Counted from the first letter of the stretch, positions 7,867-16,064 are shown. The stretch is DNA of 42,721 nucleotides from JAEMQF01 sp031419715 (GCA_031419715.1 JANOLJ010000246.1:1-42721), one strand, 5' to 3'. The notes: generated by a model not told the origin, from the letters alone. Numbers and translations: made by a program.

Positions 7867-10164
7867 ATGTCCAGCTACGAAGAAAAGCGCGTCGAGTTGC
7901 GCCGCGCGGCGCTTGAATACCACGAGTTCCCGACGCCGGGCAAGATCGCCATCGCGCCGACGAAGCAGCTGATCAATCAACGCGACCTCGCGTTGGCGTA
8001 CTCGCCGGGCGTTGCCGCGGCGTGCGAAGAAATCGCCGCTGACCCGGCAAATGCATTTCGCTACACGGCGCGCGGCAACTTGGTCGCCGTGATCACGAAC
8101 GGCACGGCGGTGCTGGGCCTGGGCGACATCGGCCCGCTCGCGGCGAAACCGGTGATGGAAGGCAAGGCGGTGCTGTTCAAGAAGTTCGCCGGCATCGACG
8201 TATTCGATTTGGAGGTCAACGAAAAAAACCTCGACAAGCTGATCGACCTGATCGCCGCGCTTGAGCCGACGTTTGGCGGCATCAACTTGGAGGACATCAA
8301 GGCGCCGGATTGTTTTTACGTCGAGCGCGCGCTGCGTTCGCGCATGAAGATTCCGGTGTTCCACGATGACCAGCACGGCACGGCGATCGTCGTCGCCGCG
8401 GGCATCTTGAACGCGCTCAAGGTCACGGGCAAGAGCATCACGCAGGTCAAGCTCGTCTCCTCCGGCGCTGGCGCGGCGGCGCTGGCGTGCCTGGGCCTGC
8501 TCGTGAAGATCGGCATGCCGCGCCACAACATCTGGGTCACCGACCTCGCGGGACTCGTGTATGAGGGCCGCAAGGAGCTGATGGACGACGACAAGATCGT
8601 GTTTGCCCAAGCCACGCACCAGCGCAGCCTTGGTGAAGCGATCACCGGCGCTGACATCTTTCTCGGCTTGTCGGCGGGTGGGGTGCTGAAGAAAGACATG
8701 GTCGCGCGCATGAACCCGAATCCGGTGATCTTCGCGCTGGCCAACCCCACGCCCGAGATCCTGCCCGAGGAGGTGAAAGAGGTGCGCAGTGACGCGATCA
8801 TCGCCACAGGCCGCACCGATTACCCGAATCAGATCAACAACGTCTTGTGTTTCCCCTACATCTTCCGCGGGGCGTTGGACTGTGGGGCGACGACGATCAA
8901 CATCGAGATGGAGATCGCCGCGGTGCATGCGATCGCCGAGCTGGCCCAGGCCGAGCAAAGCGAAGTGGTGGCCGCAGCCTACGCTGGCGCGACGCTGAGC
9001 TTTGGTGCGGACTATCTGATTCCCAAGCCCTTCGATCCACGCCTGATGATACGCATCGCGCCCGCCGTGGCGCAGGCTGCGGCGGCATCAGGCGTGGCGC
9101 TGCGCCCGGTGCAAGACCTGGATGCGTACCGCGAGAAGCTGCTCAGCTTCGTCTACGCATCAGGCACGACGATGAAGCCGATCTTCAACCTGGCCAAACG
9201 CGCGCAGCGCAAGCGGGTCGCGTTCGCCGAAGGCGAGGAGGAGCGGGTGCTGCGCGCGGTGCAGGTGATCGTGGACGAAGGCCTGGCGCGGCCCACGCTG
9301 ATCGGCCGGCCTGACATCCTGGTGCAGCGCATCGAAAAATTCGGCCTGCGACTCAAGGAGGGTCGCGACTACGATCTCGTCAACACCGAAAACGATCATC
9401 GCTTTCGCGACTATTGGCGCAGCTATCACGAGATGACGGCGCGCAAGGGCGTGACGGCGCAGTTGGCCAAGATCGAGATGCGGCGTCGCCTGACGTTGAT
9501 CGCCGCGATGCTGCTCAAGAGCGACGAAGTGGACGGCATGTTGTGCGGCACCTGGGGCACGACGGGGCTGCACCTGCACTACATCGACCAGGTGATCGGC
9601 CTGCGCGAGGGCGCCAAGACCTATGGCTGCATGAACGGCCTGCTGCTGCCCGGGCGCATGGTGATGTTGGTGGACACGCATGTGAACTACGACCCGAGCG
9701 CCGAGCAGCTCGCCGAGCTGACGGTGATGGCGGCCGAGGAGATGTTGCGCTTTGGCTTGCGCCCGAAGGCCGCGCTGCTGTCGCACAGCAATTTCGGCTC
9801 AAGCAACCAGCCCTCGGCGGTGAAGATGCGCGATGCCCTGGCGCTGTTGCGCGCGCGCGCGCCGTGGCTCGAAGTGGACGGCGAAATGCACGGCGACGCC
9901 GCGCTCGACGCCGCCTACCGCGCCGAACTCATGCCGTTCAGCACCTTGAGCGGAGAAGCCAACCTGCTCGTCTTGCCGAACATCGACGCGGCGAACATTT
10001 CCTACAACCTGCTCAAGTCAGCGGCTGGCGGCGGCATCGCAATCGGCCCCGTGCTGCTCGGCGCGGCCAAGCCGGTGCACATCCTCACGCCGTCGGCGAC
10101 GGTGCGCCGCATTGTGAATATGGCGGCTGTGACGGTGGCTGACGCGAACGCCGCGCGTCGCTGA
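7867..10164 (+). CDS. maeB: NADP-dependent malic enzyme with phosphotransacetylase-like domain
   Basis: Converts malate to pyruvate and CO2 with reduction of NADP+. The 765-residue length and two-domain layout match MaeB. The N-terminal malic-enzyme part (about 1-430) contains YSPGVAAACEEI, the FEDIKAP-like segment (here LEDIKAPDCFYVE), FHDDQHGTAIVVAAG, the nucleotide-binding SSGAGAAALACLGLL and ANPTPEILPEE. The C-terminal part (about 440-765) resembles phosphate acetyltransferase, with AKRAQRKRVAFAEGEEERVLRA, SNFGSSNQPSAVKMRDAL and LPNIDAANISYNLLK. In MaeB this domain is usually regulatory rather than catalytic. I chose the ATG at 7867 (MSSYEEKRVELRRAALEYHE). The open frame upstream runs through the purine tract and is not protein-like. 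Confidence 0.96.
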   Translation: MSSYEEKRVELRRAALEYHEFPTPGKIAIAPTKQLINQRDLALAYSPGVAAACEEIAADPANAFRYTARGNLVAVITNGTAVLGLGDIGPLAAKPVMEGKAVLFKKFAGIDVFDLEVNEKNLDKLIDLIAALEPTFGGINLEDIKAPDCFYVERALRSRMKIPVFHDDQHGTAIVVAAGILNALKVTGKSITQVKLVSSGAGAAALACLGLLVKIGMPRHNIWVTDLAGLVYEGRKELMDDDKIVFAQATHQRSLGEAITGADIFLGLSAGGVLKKDMVARMNPNPVIFALANPTPEILPEEVKEVRSDAIIATGRTDYPNQINNVLCFPYIFRGALDCGATTINIEMEIAAVHAIAELAQAEQSEVVAAAYAGATLSFGADYLIPKPFDPRLMIRIAPAVAQAAAASGVALRPVQDLDAYREKLLSFVYASGTTMKPIFNLAKRAQRKRVAFAEGEEERVLRAVQVIVDEGLARPTLIGRPDILVQRIEKFGLRLKEGRDYDLVNTENDHRFRDYWRSYHEMTARKGVTAQLAKIEMRRRLTLIAAMLLKSDEVDGMLCGTWGTTGLHLHYIDQVIGLREGAKTYGCMNGLLLPGRMVMLVDTHVNYDPSAEQLAELTVMAAEEMLRFGLRPKAALLSHSNFGSSNQPSAVKMRDALALLRARAPWLEVDGEMHGDAALDAAYRAELMPFSTLSGEANLLVLPNIDAANISYNLLKSAAGGGIAIGPVLLGAAKPVHILTPSATVRRIVNMAAVTVADANAARR

Positions 10165-10188
10165 TCGGCTGGCGCTGGGGGCCGCTCG

Positions 10189-10217
10189 GGCTGGCCTTGC
10201 GCCGGCCGAGGCCAGCC
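10189..10217 (+). terminator. Candidate hairpin downstream of maeB
   Basis: GGCTGGCC (10189-10196) and GGCCAGCC (10210-10217) form an 8-bp stem with a 13-base loop, 24 bases after the maeB stop. No T-tract follows, so termination is only a possibility. The rest of the gap to position 10392 shows no gene. Confidence 0.4.
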
Positions 10218-10392
10218 ATCGGCGGGCTCAATGGCCCGCGCCCTTGCGGGGACAACTGTCAATCGCGGTATGTCCCAGGAGAGCTCGAAATTGGCGAGTT
10301 TCAGACCCGTTCAATGCCATTCCCAAAAGGCAATGGCGCATGTGTGCGCACGCTATCAACGCAGTTCGTGCGCCCGAATATGAGGCGTGTGC

Positions 10393-10421
10393 TTGAGCTT
10401 TGAGTGCGATTTCTGTACCAT
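10393..10421 (+). promoter_or_regulatory. Candidate sigma70 promoter for the ribonuclease gene
   Basis: TTGAGC (10393-10398) and TACCAT (10416-10421) are separated by exactly 17 bases, each matching four of six consensus positions. The predicted start near 10428 lies about 20 bases upstream of the GTG at 10449. It would also exclude the alternative GTG at 10404 as a start. Confidence 0.45.
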
Positions 10422-10448
10422 TCGCACTTCGCATTTCAGGGATTACCC

Positions 10449-10862
10449 GTGTTTTTGATTGGCCGGCTGGGCTTGCAGCGAGCGCTAGGAAAGTTGGGGC
10501 TCGCTCTCACGACAGCGGTAATTCTTGCAGTGCCTGTGCACTTGGCGCAGGCGAAAGAGGCCAATCAGGAACCCGGTATTGTGTCCAGGGCGTTACTGCC
10601 GCCGGAAGCACAAATGACGGAAAAGTTGATTCGCTCGGGAGGGCCATTCCCGTACGCGAAGGACGGCACGACGTTCGGAAACCGGGAACGTGCCCTGCCG
10701 ATGCACCCACGCGGCTATTACCGCGAGTACACCGTGCAAACGCCGGGCGCGCGCAACCGAGGCGCGCGGCGCATTGTTTGTGGAGGGAGTCAACCGGCGC
10801 AGCCCGAGGCTTGTTTTTATACGGCAGACCATTACGCGAGCTTCAAGCGGATCGTGCAGTGA
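10449..10862 (+). CDS. Secreted guanyl-specific ribonuclease (RNase Sa/barnase-type, microbial RNase family)
   Basis: Predicted extracytoplasmic ribonuclease cleaving after guanosine. From the GTG at 10449 the 137-residue protein has a basic/hydrophobic signal peptide ending near VHLAQA (residue 35). The mature domain (about 58-137) matches RNase Sa closely: SGGPFPYAKDGTTFGNRE (63-80), YYREYTVQTPGARNRGARR (90-108), and YTADHYASF (124-132). The expected catalytic Glu (E93), Arg (R107/R108) and His (H128) are present. Two cysteines, C111 and C122, flank a short insertion and could form a disulfide; RNase Sa is not cross-linked at this point. The start is supported by AGGGA six bases upstream. 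The next gene encodes a barstar-like inhibitor, 45 bp downstream. Base composition looks less GC-rich than its neighbours, hinting at transfer. Confidence 0.88.
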   Translation: MFLIGRLGLQRALGKLGLALTTAVILAVPVHLAQAKEANQEPGIVSRALLPPEAQMTEKLIRSGGPFPYAKDGTTFGNRERALPMHPRGYYREYTVQTPGARNRGARRIVCGGSQPAQPEACFYTADHYASFKRIVQ

Positions 10863-10907
10863 TCTGCTCCAAGAAGAATTTTCACTGACCACAGGAGGAT
10901 CGCGACC

Positions 10908-11303
10908 ATGCTTTTGCAGACCGTCCGACCCAATATCGTTCAGTCGATACGCGCTTATCGCGCCGACGACTTGTTGCAGGCCGCGCAAGGCGTGGGCCAG
11001 CATTTTTTGTACGCCAACCTGACCGCGGCGCAGTCCAAGCAAGACGTGCTGGAAGGCATTGCCGAGGCGTTCATGTTCCCCTCGCACTTCGGCAAGAACC
11101 TCGATGCCTTGTTCGACTGCATGACCGACCTGGTACACAAGTCGGGCTCGCAGCCGGGCTTCGTGGTGGTATTGGAGCAACTTCCTGATAACCCGAAGTT
11201 CGACCGGGAGGCGCGCGAACAGTTGCTCGATGTGTTTCGAGACGCGGCCGACTATTGGGCGGAGCGCAAAGTACCGTTCCGATGTTTCTATTCTTTTCAG
11301 TAG
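10908..11303 (+). CDS. Barstar-family ribonuclease inhibitor
   Basis: Predicted cytoplasmic inhibitor of the upstream ribonuclease. The 131-residue protein contains the barstar core FGKNLDALFD (61-70). In barstar the corresponding NLDALWD helix supplies two Asp residues that fill the barnase active site. Both are kept here (D66, D70), while the Trp is Phe (F69). The C-terminal strand region RKVPFRCFYSF fits the family. There is no signal peptide, as expected for a protein that protects the producer's cytoplasm. A strong AGGAGG at 10893-10898 precedes the ATG by 9 bases, so its translation may be stronger than that of the RNase, which has a GTG start. The stop codon is the first part of a 13-bp hairpin stem. 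Confidence 0.9.
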   Translation: MLLQTVRPNIVQSIRAYRADDLLQAAQGVGQHFLYANLTAAQSKQDVLEGIAEAFMFPSHFGKNLDALFDCMTDLVHKSGSQPGFVVVLEQLPDNPKFDREAREQLLDVFRDAADYWAERKVPFRCFYSFQ

Positions 11304-11339
11304 CCCGCTCCCAGGAATTCGGGTCATGGGAGCGGGCTA
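11301..11339 (+). terminator. Long hairpin beginning at the barstar stop codon
   Basis: TAGCCCGCTCCCA (11301-11313) is a perfect inverted complement of TGGGAGCGGGCTA (11327-11339), with a 13-base loop. The barstar stop TAG is the first three bases of the stem. There is no T-tract, so it may stabilise the mRNA end rather than terminate transcription. Confidence 0.6.
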
Positions 11340-11503
11340 CCGAGGTGGCCCAGAACGTCGCGACCAAGCCAGCCAAGGGCGTCGCGAAGAGTTCGACGAG
11401 TGCGAGTTTCGGCATGAACATGCCGTTGATGAGCAGCGCCTTCGACACGTCGATGTGGCTTAGCGCGGCATAGCGCGGGGCGATCGGCAGCGCAGGCAGC
11501 GCG
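11340..11503. other. Gap holding an unidentified minus-strand open frame
   Basis: On the minus strand a frame open from about 11529 reads through hydrophobic segments such as PALPIAPRYAAL and LVELFATPLAGLVATFW. It then continues under the hairpin and the barstar gene. I do not recognise a family, and the possible start (GTG at 11448) has no clear ribosome-binding site. It may be the remnant of a small membrane protein gene or chance. Confidence 0.25.
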
Positions 11504-11530
11504 AAACGGCGGTCCTCGGACCGCCGTTTT
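11504..11530. terminator. Bidirectional intrinsic terminator (barstar / rsmA)
   Basis: AAACGGCGGTCC (11504-11515) pairs with GGACCGCCGTTT (11518-11529) around a minimal loop. It is followed by TTTTC on the plus strand, and on the minus strand the stem is followed by TTTCGC. It lies 27 bases beyond the rsmA stop and can serve both converging transcripts. Confidence 0.8.
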
Positions 11531-11556
11531 CATTTCGGCGCGTCCGCGCCGCGGCG

Positions 11557-12318
11557 TCAGGCCACGGTCGCGTGGGCCAGATCCAGGAATTCGGCGACCG
11601 GCACCTCCTCGGCGCGGCGCTGCAAGTCAAAGCGGCCCGCAAACTGGCGCGCCTCCAACCAGCGCCCCAAGGTGTGGCGCAACAGTTTGCGGCGCTGCGA
11701 GAACGCCACCCGCACCAGCTCGCTCAAGTGCGCCGCCGGAACCGCCGCGAAGTCGCGCAGCGGCTGCATGCGCACCACCGCGGAGTTGACCTGGGGCGGC
11801 GGCTCGAATGAGGTGGGCGCCACGTCGAACAAGTGCTCGATGGCGTAGCGCCATTGCAGCATCACGCTGAGCCTGCCATACGCCTTGGTGGCGGGTGATG
11901 CCGCCATGCGTTGCACCACTTCGGCCTGCAGCATGAAGTGCTGATCGGTGATATGGCCCACGAAGTCGAGCAGATGAAACAGGATCGGCGAGGAAATGTT
12001 GTACGGCAGATTGCCAACGACCCGCAACTTGGCGCCGCGGGCCTGTGCCAGCGCCGCGAAGTCCACCGTCAGCACGTCGGCCTCGATGACCTCCAGTTCG
12101 GCGCGGCGCCGCAGCGTCGCGGCGAGGTCGCGGTCGAGTTCGATCACACAGAGCTTGCCGCAGCGTTCGACCAAAGGCTGGGTCAGCGCGCCCAGGCCGG
12201 GGCCGATTTCGACGAGGGCCTGGCCGGGCCGCGGTTCGATCGCCTGAACGATGCGCTCGATCACGTCGCGATCGGCCAGGAAGTGCTGGCCGAAGCGCTT
12301 GCGGGCGATATGTTTCAC
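11557..12318 (-). CDS. rsmA: 16S rRNA dimethyladenosine transferase
   Basis: RsmA (KsgA) dimethylates two adjacent adenosines near the 3' end of 16S rRNA during small-subunit assembly. The 253-residue protein has the N-terminal KRFGQHFLADRDVIERIV, SAM-binding motif I LVEIGPGLGALTQPLV, motif II CVIELDRD and the catalytic motif NLPYNISSPILFHLL. The C-terminal domain contains FEPPPQVNSAVVRMQPL and AFSQRRKLLRHTL. It lies 21 bp downstream of surA on the same strand. In many proteobacteria pdxA separates surA and rsmA, and it is missing here. Confidence 0.97.
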   Translation of the reverse strand: MKHIARKRFGQHFLADRDVIERIVQAIEPRPGQALVEIGPGLGALTQPLVERCGKLCVIELDRDLAATLRRRAELEVIEADVLTVDFAALAQARGAKLRVVGNLPYNISSPILFHLLDFVGHITDQHFMLQAEVVQRMAASPATKAYGRLSVMLQWRYAIEHLFDVAPTSFEPPPQVNSAVVRMQPLRDFAAVPAAHLSELVRVAFSQRRKLLRHTLGRWLEARQFAGRFDLQRRAEEVPVAEFLDLAHATVA

Positions 12319-12339
12319 GGCGCCGCGGTCGGCAGCCTC

Positions 12340-13680
12340 CTACAGCGGAGGCTCGCGAAACTCGACGTAGGCGCGCGCGCGCAGCTCACGCAGCCACTCG
12401 ACGTAGGCGTCGTCGAACTTCTGCTCGCGCAAGACGTTGCGCGCCTGTTCGCGAATCTGCCTGGGCTCCAATGTGGTGTCGCGTCGATCGATCACCTGAA
12501 TCAAGTGCACGCCGAAGCGCGACACCACGGGTTCCGACACGCCGCCCGGCGCCAACGCGTTCATGGCCTCCTCGAACTCGGGCACCAAGCTGCCGGGCGA
12601 AGACCAGCCGAGGTCGCCGCCCTGCGCGGCGCTGCCGTCTTCCGAGTTGTCGATCGCGAGTTGTTCGAATGACTTCGACCCGCTGGCGATCTGGCGTTTG
12701 AATCCGGCAAGCCGCTGCAGCGCAGCCTCTTGAGGAAGCTGAGGCGATGGACGCAACAGGATGTGCCGGGCGCGGGTTTGCTGAACGGTCGTTCCAGAAC
12801 CGTCGCGCTTGTCGATGAGTTTGAGCACATGAAACCCGGCGCCGCTGCGGACCAACGTTGCGCCCACTTCGCCAGGCTGAAACGAGCGCACGGCGTCAAC
12901 GAACAAATCGGGCAGCCGGTCGGCCGCGCGCATGCCGATGGCACCGCCTTGGGCCCGATTGCCGTCTTCCGAGATTTCGCGTGCCACGGCTTCAAAGGCC
13001 TCGCCGCCACGCACCCGCTTCAACGCCGCTTCGGCGCGCGCGCGGCGTTGCGCGAGCGTGGCGTCGTCGGCGCCCTCCGCAGCCGTGACCAGAATCTGCG
13101 CGATGTTGAACTGATCGGCGCCGCGCGTCGCCTCGCGGCGCTTTTCGAGGAATGCGTCGATTTCGCCGTCGCTGACGCGTATCCGCCCGAGCACCTCTCG
13201 CTCGCGCACCCGTTCTGACAGCATCTGGTCGCGAACGTTGCTGCGAAAGCGCGCGAAGTCGATGCCCTCAGTGCGCAGCCGTTCGCGCAACTGCGCCAGT
13301 GTGATCTGGTTCTGCTGCGCCACATTGGCCACGGCGCGGTCGAGCTCAGCGTCGTCCAGGCGCTGGCCACTTTCGCGGGCGTGGGTGACTTGCACGCGTT
13401 CGTCGATCAGCGCGTCCAGCACCTGCTGGCGCAGTTGGTCGGCCGGTGGCAGGGTGCTGCCGCTGCGGGTGGCGTTGTCGCGCAGCCGCGCCAGGCGCAA
13501 CTGCAACTCACCCGCCGTGACCAGCTCTTGGTTCACCACGGCGACGATGTAGTCGCCGATGCGGGTGTCGCGCGCCTGCGCCGCGCAGGGAGCGGCAGTC
13601 AATGCCAGCGCGCTTGCGACAGCCGTGCTCAGGAGGGTTGCCGCAACTTGTCTCAAGCCCAAGGCCTCATGCATTCTCAT
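12340..13680 (-). CDS. surA: Periplasmic chaperone / peptidyl-prolyl isomerase SurA
   Basis: SurA escorts outer-membrane proteins such as LptD through the periplasm. The 446-residue protein has a signal peptide ending near CAAQA (about residue 36) and an N-terminal chaperone domain with the IVAVVNQELVTAGEL segment. It has two parvulin-type domains: the first includes FNIAQILV and REISEDGNRAQGGAIG; the second includes RARHILLRP, LAIDNSEDGSAAQGGDLGW and FGVHLIQVIDRR. A short C-terminal chaperone segment follows. Its ATG at 13680 overlaps the lptD stop (ATGA), so the two are translationally coupled; another ATG lies two codons inside. Confidence 0.96.
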   Translation of the reverse strand: MRMHEALGLRQVAATLLSTAVASALALTAAPCAAQARDTRIGDYIVAVVNQELVTAGELQLRLARLRDNATRSGSTLPPADQLRQQVLDALIDERVQVTHARESGQRLDDAELDRAVANVAQQNQITLAQLRERLRTEGIDFARFRSNVRDQMLSERVREREVLGRIRVSDGEIDAFLEKRREATRGADQFNIAQILVTAAEGADDATLAQRRARAEAALKRVRGGEAFEAVAREISEDGNRAQGGAIGMRAADRLPDLFVDAVRSFQPGEVGATLVRSGAGFHVLKLIDKRDGSGTTVQQTRARHILLRPSPQLPQEAALQRLAGFKRQIASGSKSFEQLAIDNSEDGSAAQGGDLGWSSPGSLVPEFEEAMNALAPGGVSEPVVSRFGVHLIQVIDRRDTTLEPRQIREQARNVLREQKFDDAYVEWLRELRARAYVEFREPPL

Positions 13681-16064
13681 TCATACGATTTCAGCGGATC
13701 GATCGGCGTGCGCTGCTCGCGCAGCAGCCTGTATCCCGGGATATTGTCCTTCAAGACCTGCAACGGGTTCGTACCGAGCCGGGACAGGCCCACCAACTCC
13801 AGTTGCAGCAGCAGGCGCGTCGTCGCTTCGCTGAGGCCGGTGGACTGGCGCTCCGCGACGACACGCGCGATCCAGCATCCGGCGTCGAACTCAAAACCCA
13901 GGATCGAGTCCGTGACGCGCCGGTCGCGTGTGCTGTAGTTGGCCCGGCCCACGCTGTACCAGCTTCCGGTGCATGCACTGCTTGAGCTGCCGGCGACCGA
14001 GCTTGAGCGAAGCGACGCCGTGCCTGGTGTCGCGCCCAGCAGGGGCCATTGCCAGGCCAGCTCGACCTGCTCGCTCGCGCCCTGGGCCAAACGGTAGGTG
14101 GCGGCCACGGTGCGAAACGGCCCGGGTGAATAGCGCGCGCCGACGACGGAGCGCACCGCGCGGTTCGCGTCGGGGTTGTATTGCACCGAGGCATCGAGCT
14201 TCCAGTTCGGCACGAGTGTCGTCGAGCCGAGCAGCAACACATCGGAAAAGCGCTGCGTCAGCGGCGCACCGTCGGGCGTGACGAGCTGGTCACGGAACAG
14301 ATAGCGCTGCACCAGGCCCAGGCGCATCGCTTCGGCGCCGGTTTGTGCGTCGAGGATGCGCGTTGTCACGCCGGCCGTCATTTGGTGTGCGTCGGACACG
14401 CGGTCCACACCCGCGAACGCGTTCTCGGTGAAGATCGAGTCGAAGTTGAAATCTTTCGCCGCGGCGTCGAAGTTCGGCAGCCTGTCCTGGCGCCGATACG
14501 GCGTATTCACATAGAGCACGCGCGGCTCAAGGGCCTGGCGCGTCGATCGGCCAAACCACACGGCGTCGCGCTCCAGCAGCCAGGTGCTGTCCAGGCTCAG
14601 TGTGGGCACAACCCGCGCCATGCTGCGCCGGCCATCGATGGGCTGGCCGGTGATCGGGTCGGTGACGGGGCGATCCAGGGCGTAGGCCGCAGCGTTGTAG
14701 GCGATTTTCGGCGTCAGCGTCCAGCCCGGAGTGACCACGGGCCAGGCCAGCCAGCCAAGCGAATGTGCGCGCACGCCGCTGGCGCGTGCCACGCTGGCAC
14801 CGCGGGCCGCATCGGAGAAGCGGTTCAACTCGAACTCCACGCCGGTCTGCGGGCCGGCCTCGGTGCGCGCCGAGTAGCTGGCGCCGATTTGGGGCACGCG
14901 CTCATAAGGCGCGTCGATCGCGCTGGCGGGGTCTTGCAACACCTGCCAGCGCCGCATCCGAGCGTAGAGCGCCCAGTCGCCGAGCGACGTGTTCAGCGCC
15001 AGTTCCGAGCCGAGCAGGCGCGGAGTCAGGCTCTGCACGCCGCGGGAGAAGTCTTTCCAGTAGTCATCGTCGGAGACGCGCAGCCAGCGTGCGCGCGCCT
15101 GAACGTCCAGCGGCAGCCTGGCGTCGGCCGCCGCGCTGAGGGCAAAGCGCGACGCACCCGTGAGCCGGTCGTTGGGCAGGTAGCGCAAGTCGATGTCGCC
15201 CTGATGCTGCGGCTCAAGGTAGCGGAACTCCGACTCCATGCCGACGCCGCGCTTCGCGCTGACCACCGGTGTCAGCGTCGCGTCACGCTGCGGCGCGATG
15301 TTCCAGTAGTACGGAATCGCCACCTGCAGACCGCTCTTGCTGTCCAAGTTGATTCCCGGGGGCAGCCAGCCCGATTTGCGCTCGTCGGTCAGCGGGAAAC
15401 TCAGCACCGGCGCGGCCAGGATCGGTACGCCGTAGAAGCGCAACACCGCGTTCTCGGCCACGCCTTCGTTGGCGGCGAAGTCGAGCTTGATGCTGTCGGT
15501 GCTGAGCCACCAGGCCGGCCCACTGGCGCCGTCGCTCGGACAACTCGAATAGTTGGCGCCGGTGGCGATGATGCGCTCGTCGTCGAGGAAGTCGATGCGT
15601 TGCGCGGTGCCGCCCGCGCCATTGCGCGCAAAGAGATAGGTTGGGTTGACAAAGAAGCCCTCGAAGCGCTGCAGGCGCAGTTGCAACTCCGGGCCGGTGT
15701 ATACATTGCCGTCGCGGCTGACGCGCACGTTGCCGCGTGCCACCGCCAGGTCGTCGGCCTGGTCGTAGCTCAGGCTGTCGGCACGCACCACGAGGCCGGC
15801 GCTGCGCAGTTCCACGTCGCCTTCGGCCACGGTCTCCAAGTCGGGCCGGCCGCGAATTTCTCGCGAACGCAGCACGATCGCCGCGCGCCCTCCCGGGCCG
15901 CGCGCCGGCAACTGCAACTCAGGTGACAGGCGCAGTGTCAACGGTTCGACCGCAGTGTCTTGGGCATGGCCGGGCGCGGCGCCCAGCAGCAGCGCGGCTG
16001 CGCCCAGCAGGCGCAGCGCAGGGCGGAACGGTTCCGCAGGCAATGGGGGCGATTTCTTCGGCAA
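13677..16064 (-). CDS. lptD: LPS-assembly protein LptD
   Basis: LptD is the outer-membrane beta-barrel that, with LptE, inserts lipopolysaccharide into the outer leaflet. The 795-residue protein has a signal peptide ending near GAAPGHAQ (residue 35). An N-terminal OstA-like jellyroll follows (about 60-145, with VAEGDVELRSAGLVVRADSL), then the long barrel. Conserved segments include YSSCP at 172-176 and ERKSGWLPPGI. Only three cysteines are seen (175, 698, 730), versus four in the E. coli protein. The TTG at 16064 is the most upstream start; a TTG at 16043 is also possible, and neither has a good ribosome-binding site. First gene of lptD-surA-rsmA. Confidence 0.95.
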   Translation of the reverse strand: MPKKSPPLPAEPFRPALRLLGAAALLLGAAPGHAQDTAVEPLTLRLSPELQLPARGPGGRAAIVLRSREIRGRPDLETVAEGDVELRSAGLVVRADSLSYDQADDLAVARGNVRVSRDGNVYTGPELQLRLQRFEGFFVNPTYLFARNGAGGTAQRIDFLDDERIIATGANYSSCPSDGASGPAWWLSTDSIKLDFAANEGVAENAVLRFYGVPILAAPVLSFPLTDERKSGWLPPGINLDSKSGLQVAIPYYWNIAPQRDATLTPVVSAKRGVGMESEFRYLEPQHQGDIDLRYLPNDRLTGASRFALSAAADARLPLDVQARARWLRVSDDDYWKDFSRGVQSLTPRLLGSELALNTSLGDWALYARMRRWQVLQDPASAIDAPYERVPQIGASYSARTEAGPQTGVEFELNRFSDAARGASVARASGVRAHSLGWLAWPVVTPGWTLTPKIAYNAAAYALDRPVTDPITGQPIDGRRSMARVVPTLSLDSTWLLERDAVWFGRSTRQALEPRVLYVNTPYRRQDRLPNFDAAAKDFNFDSIFTENAFAGVDRVSDAHQMTAGVTTRILDAQTGAEAMRLGLVQRYLFRDQLVTPDGAPLTQRFSDVLLLGSTTLVPNWKLDASVQYNPDANRAVRSVVGARYSPGPFRTVAATYRLAQGASEQVELAWQWPLLGATPGTASLRSSSVAGSSSSACTGSWYSVGRANYSTRDRRVTDSILGFEFDAGCWIARVVAERQSTGLSEATTRLLLQLELVGLSRLGTNPLQVLKDNIPGYRLLREQRTPIDPLKSYE

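Noticed and set aside
10316..10337. GCCATT/AATGGC hairpin in the maeB-RNase gap considered as terminator
   Set aside because: Only a 6-bp stem with no T-tract; indistinguishable from chance.
10404..10448. Longer ribonuclease start at GTG 10404
   Set aside because: It would overlap the predicted promoter and lacks a ribosome-binding site, whereas GTG 10449 has AGGGA at good spacing and gives a normal signal peptide. The GTGCGA/TCGCAC inverted repeat at 10404-10427 overlaps the -10 and may only be incidental.
14181..15926. 581-codon plus-strand open frame opposite lptD
   Set aside because: Antisense to lptD, which has signal peptide, OstA domain and conserved cysteines; the shadow shows no motif.
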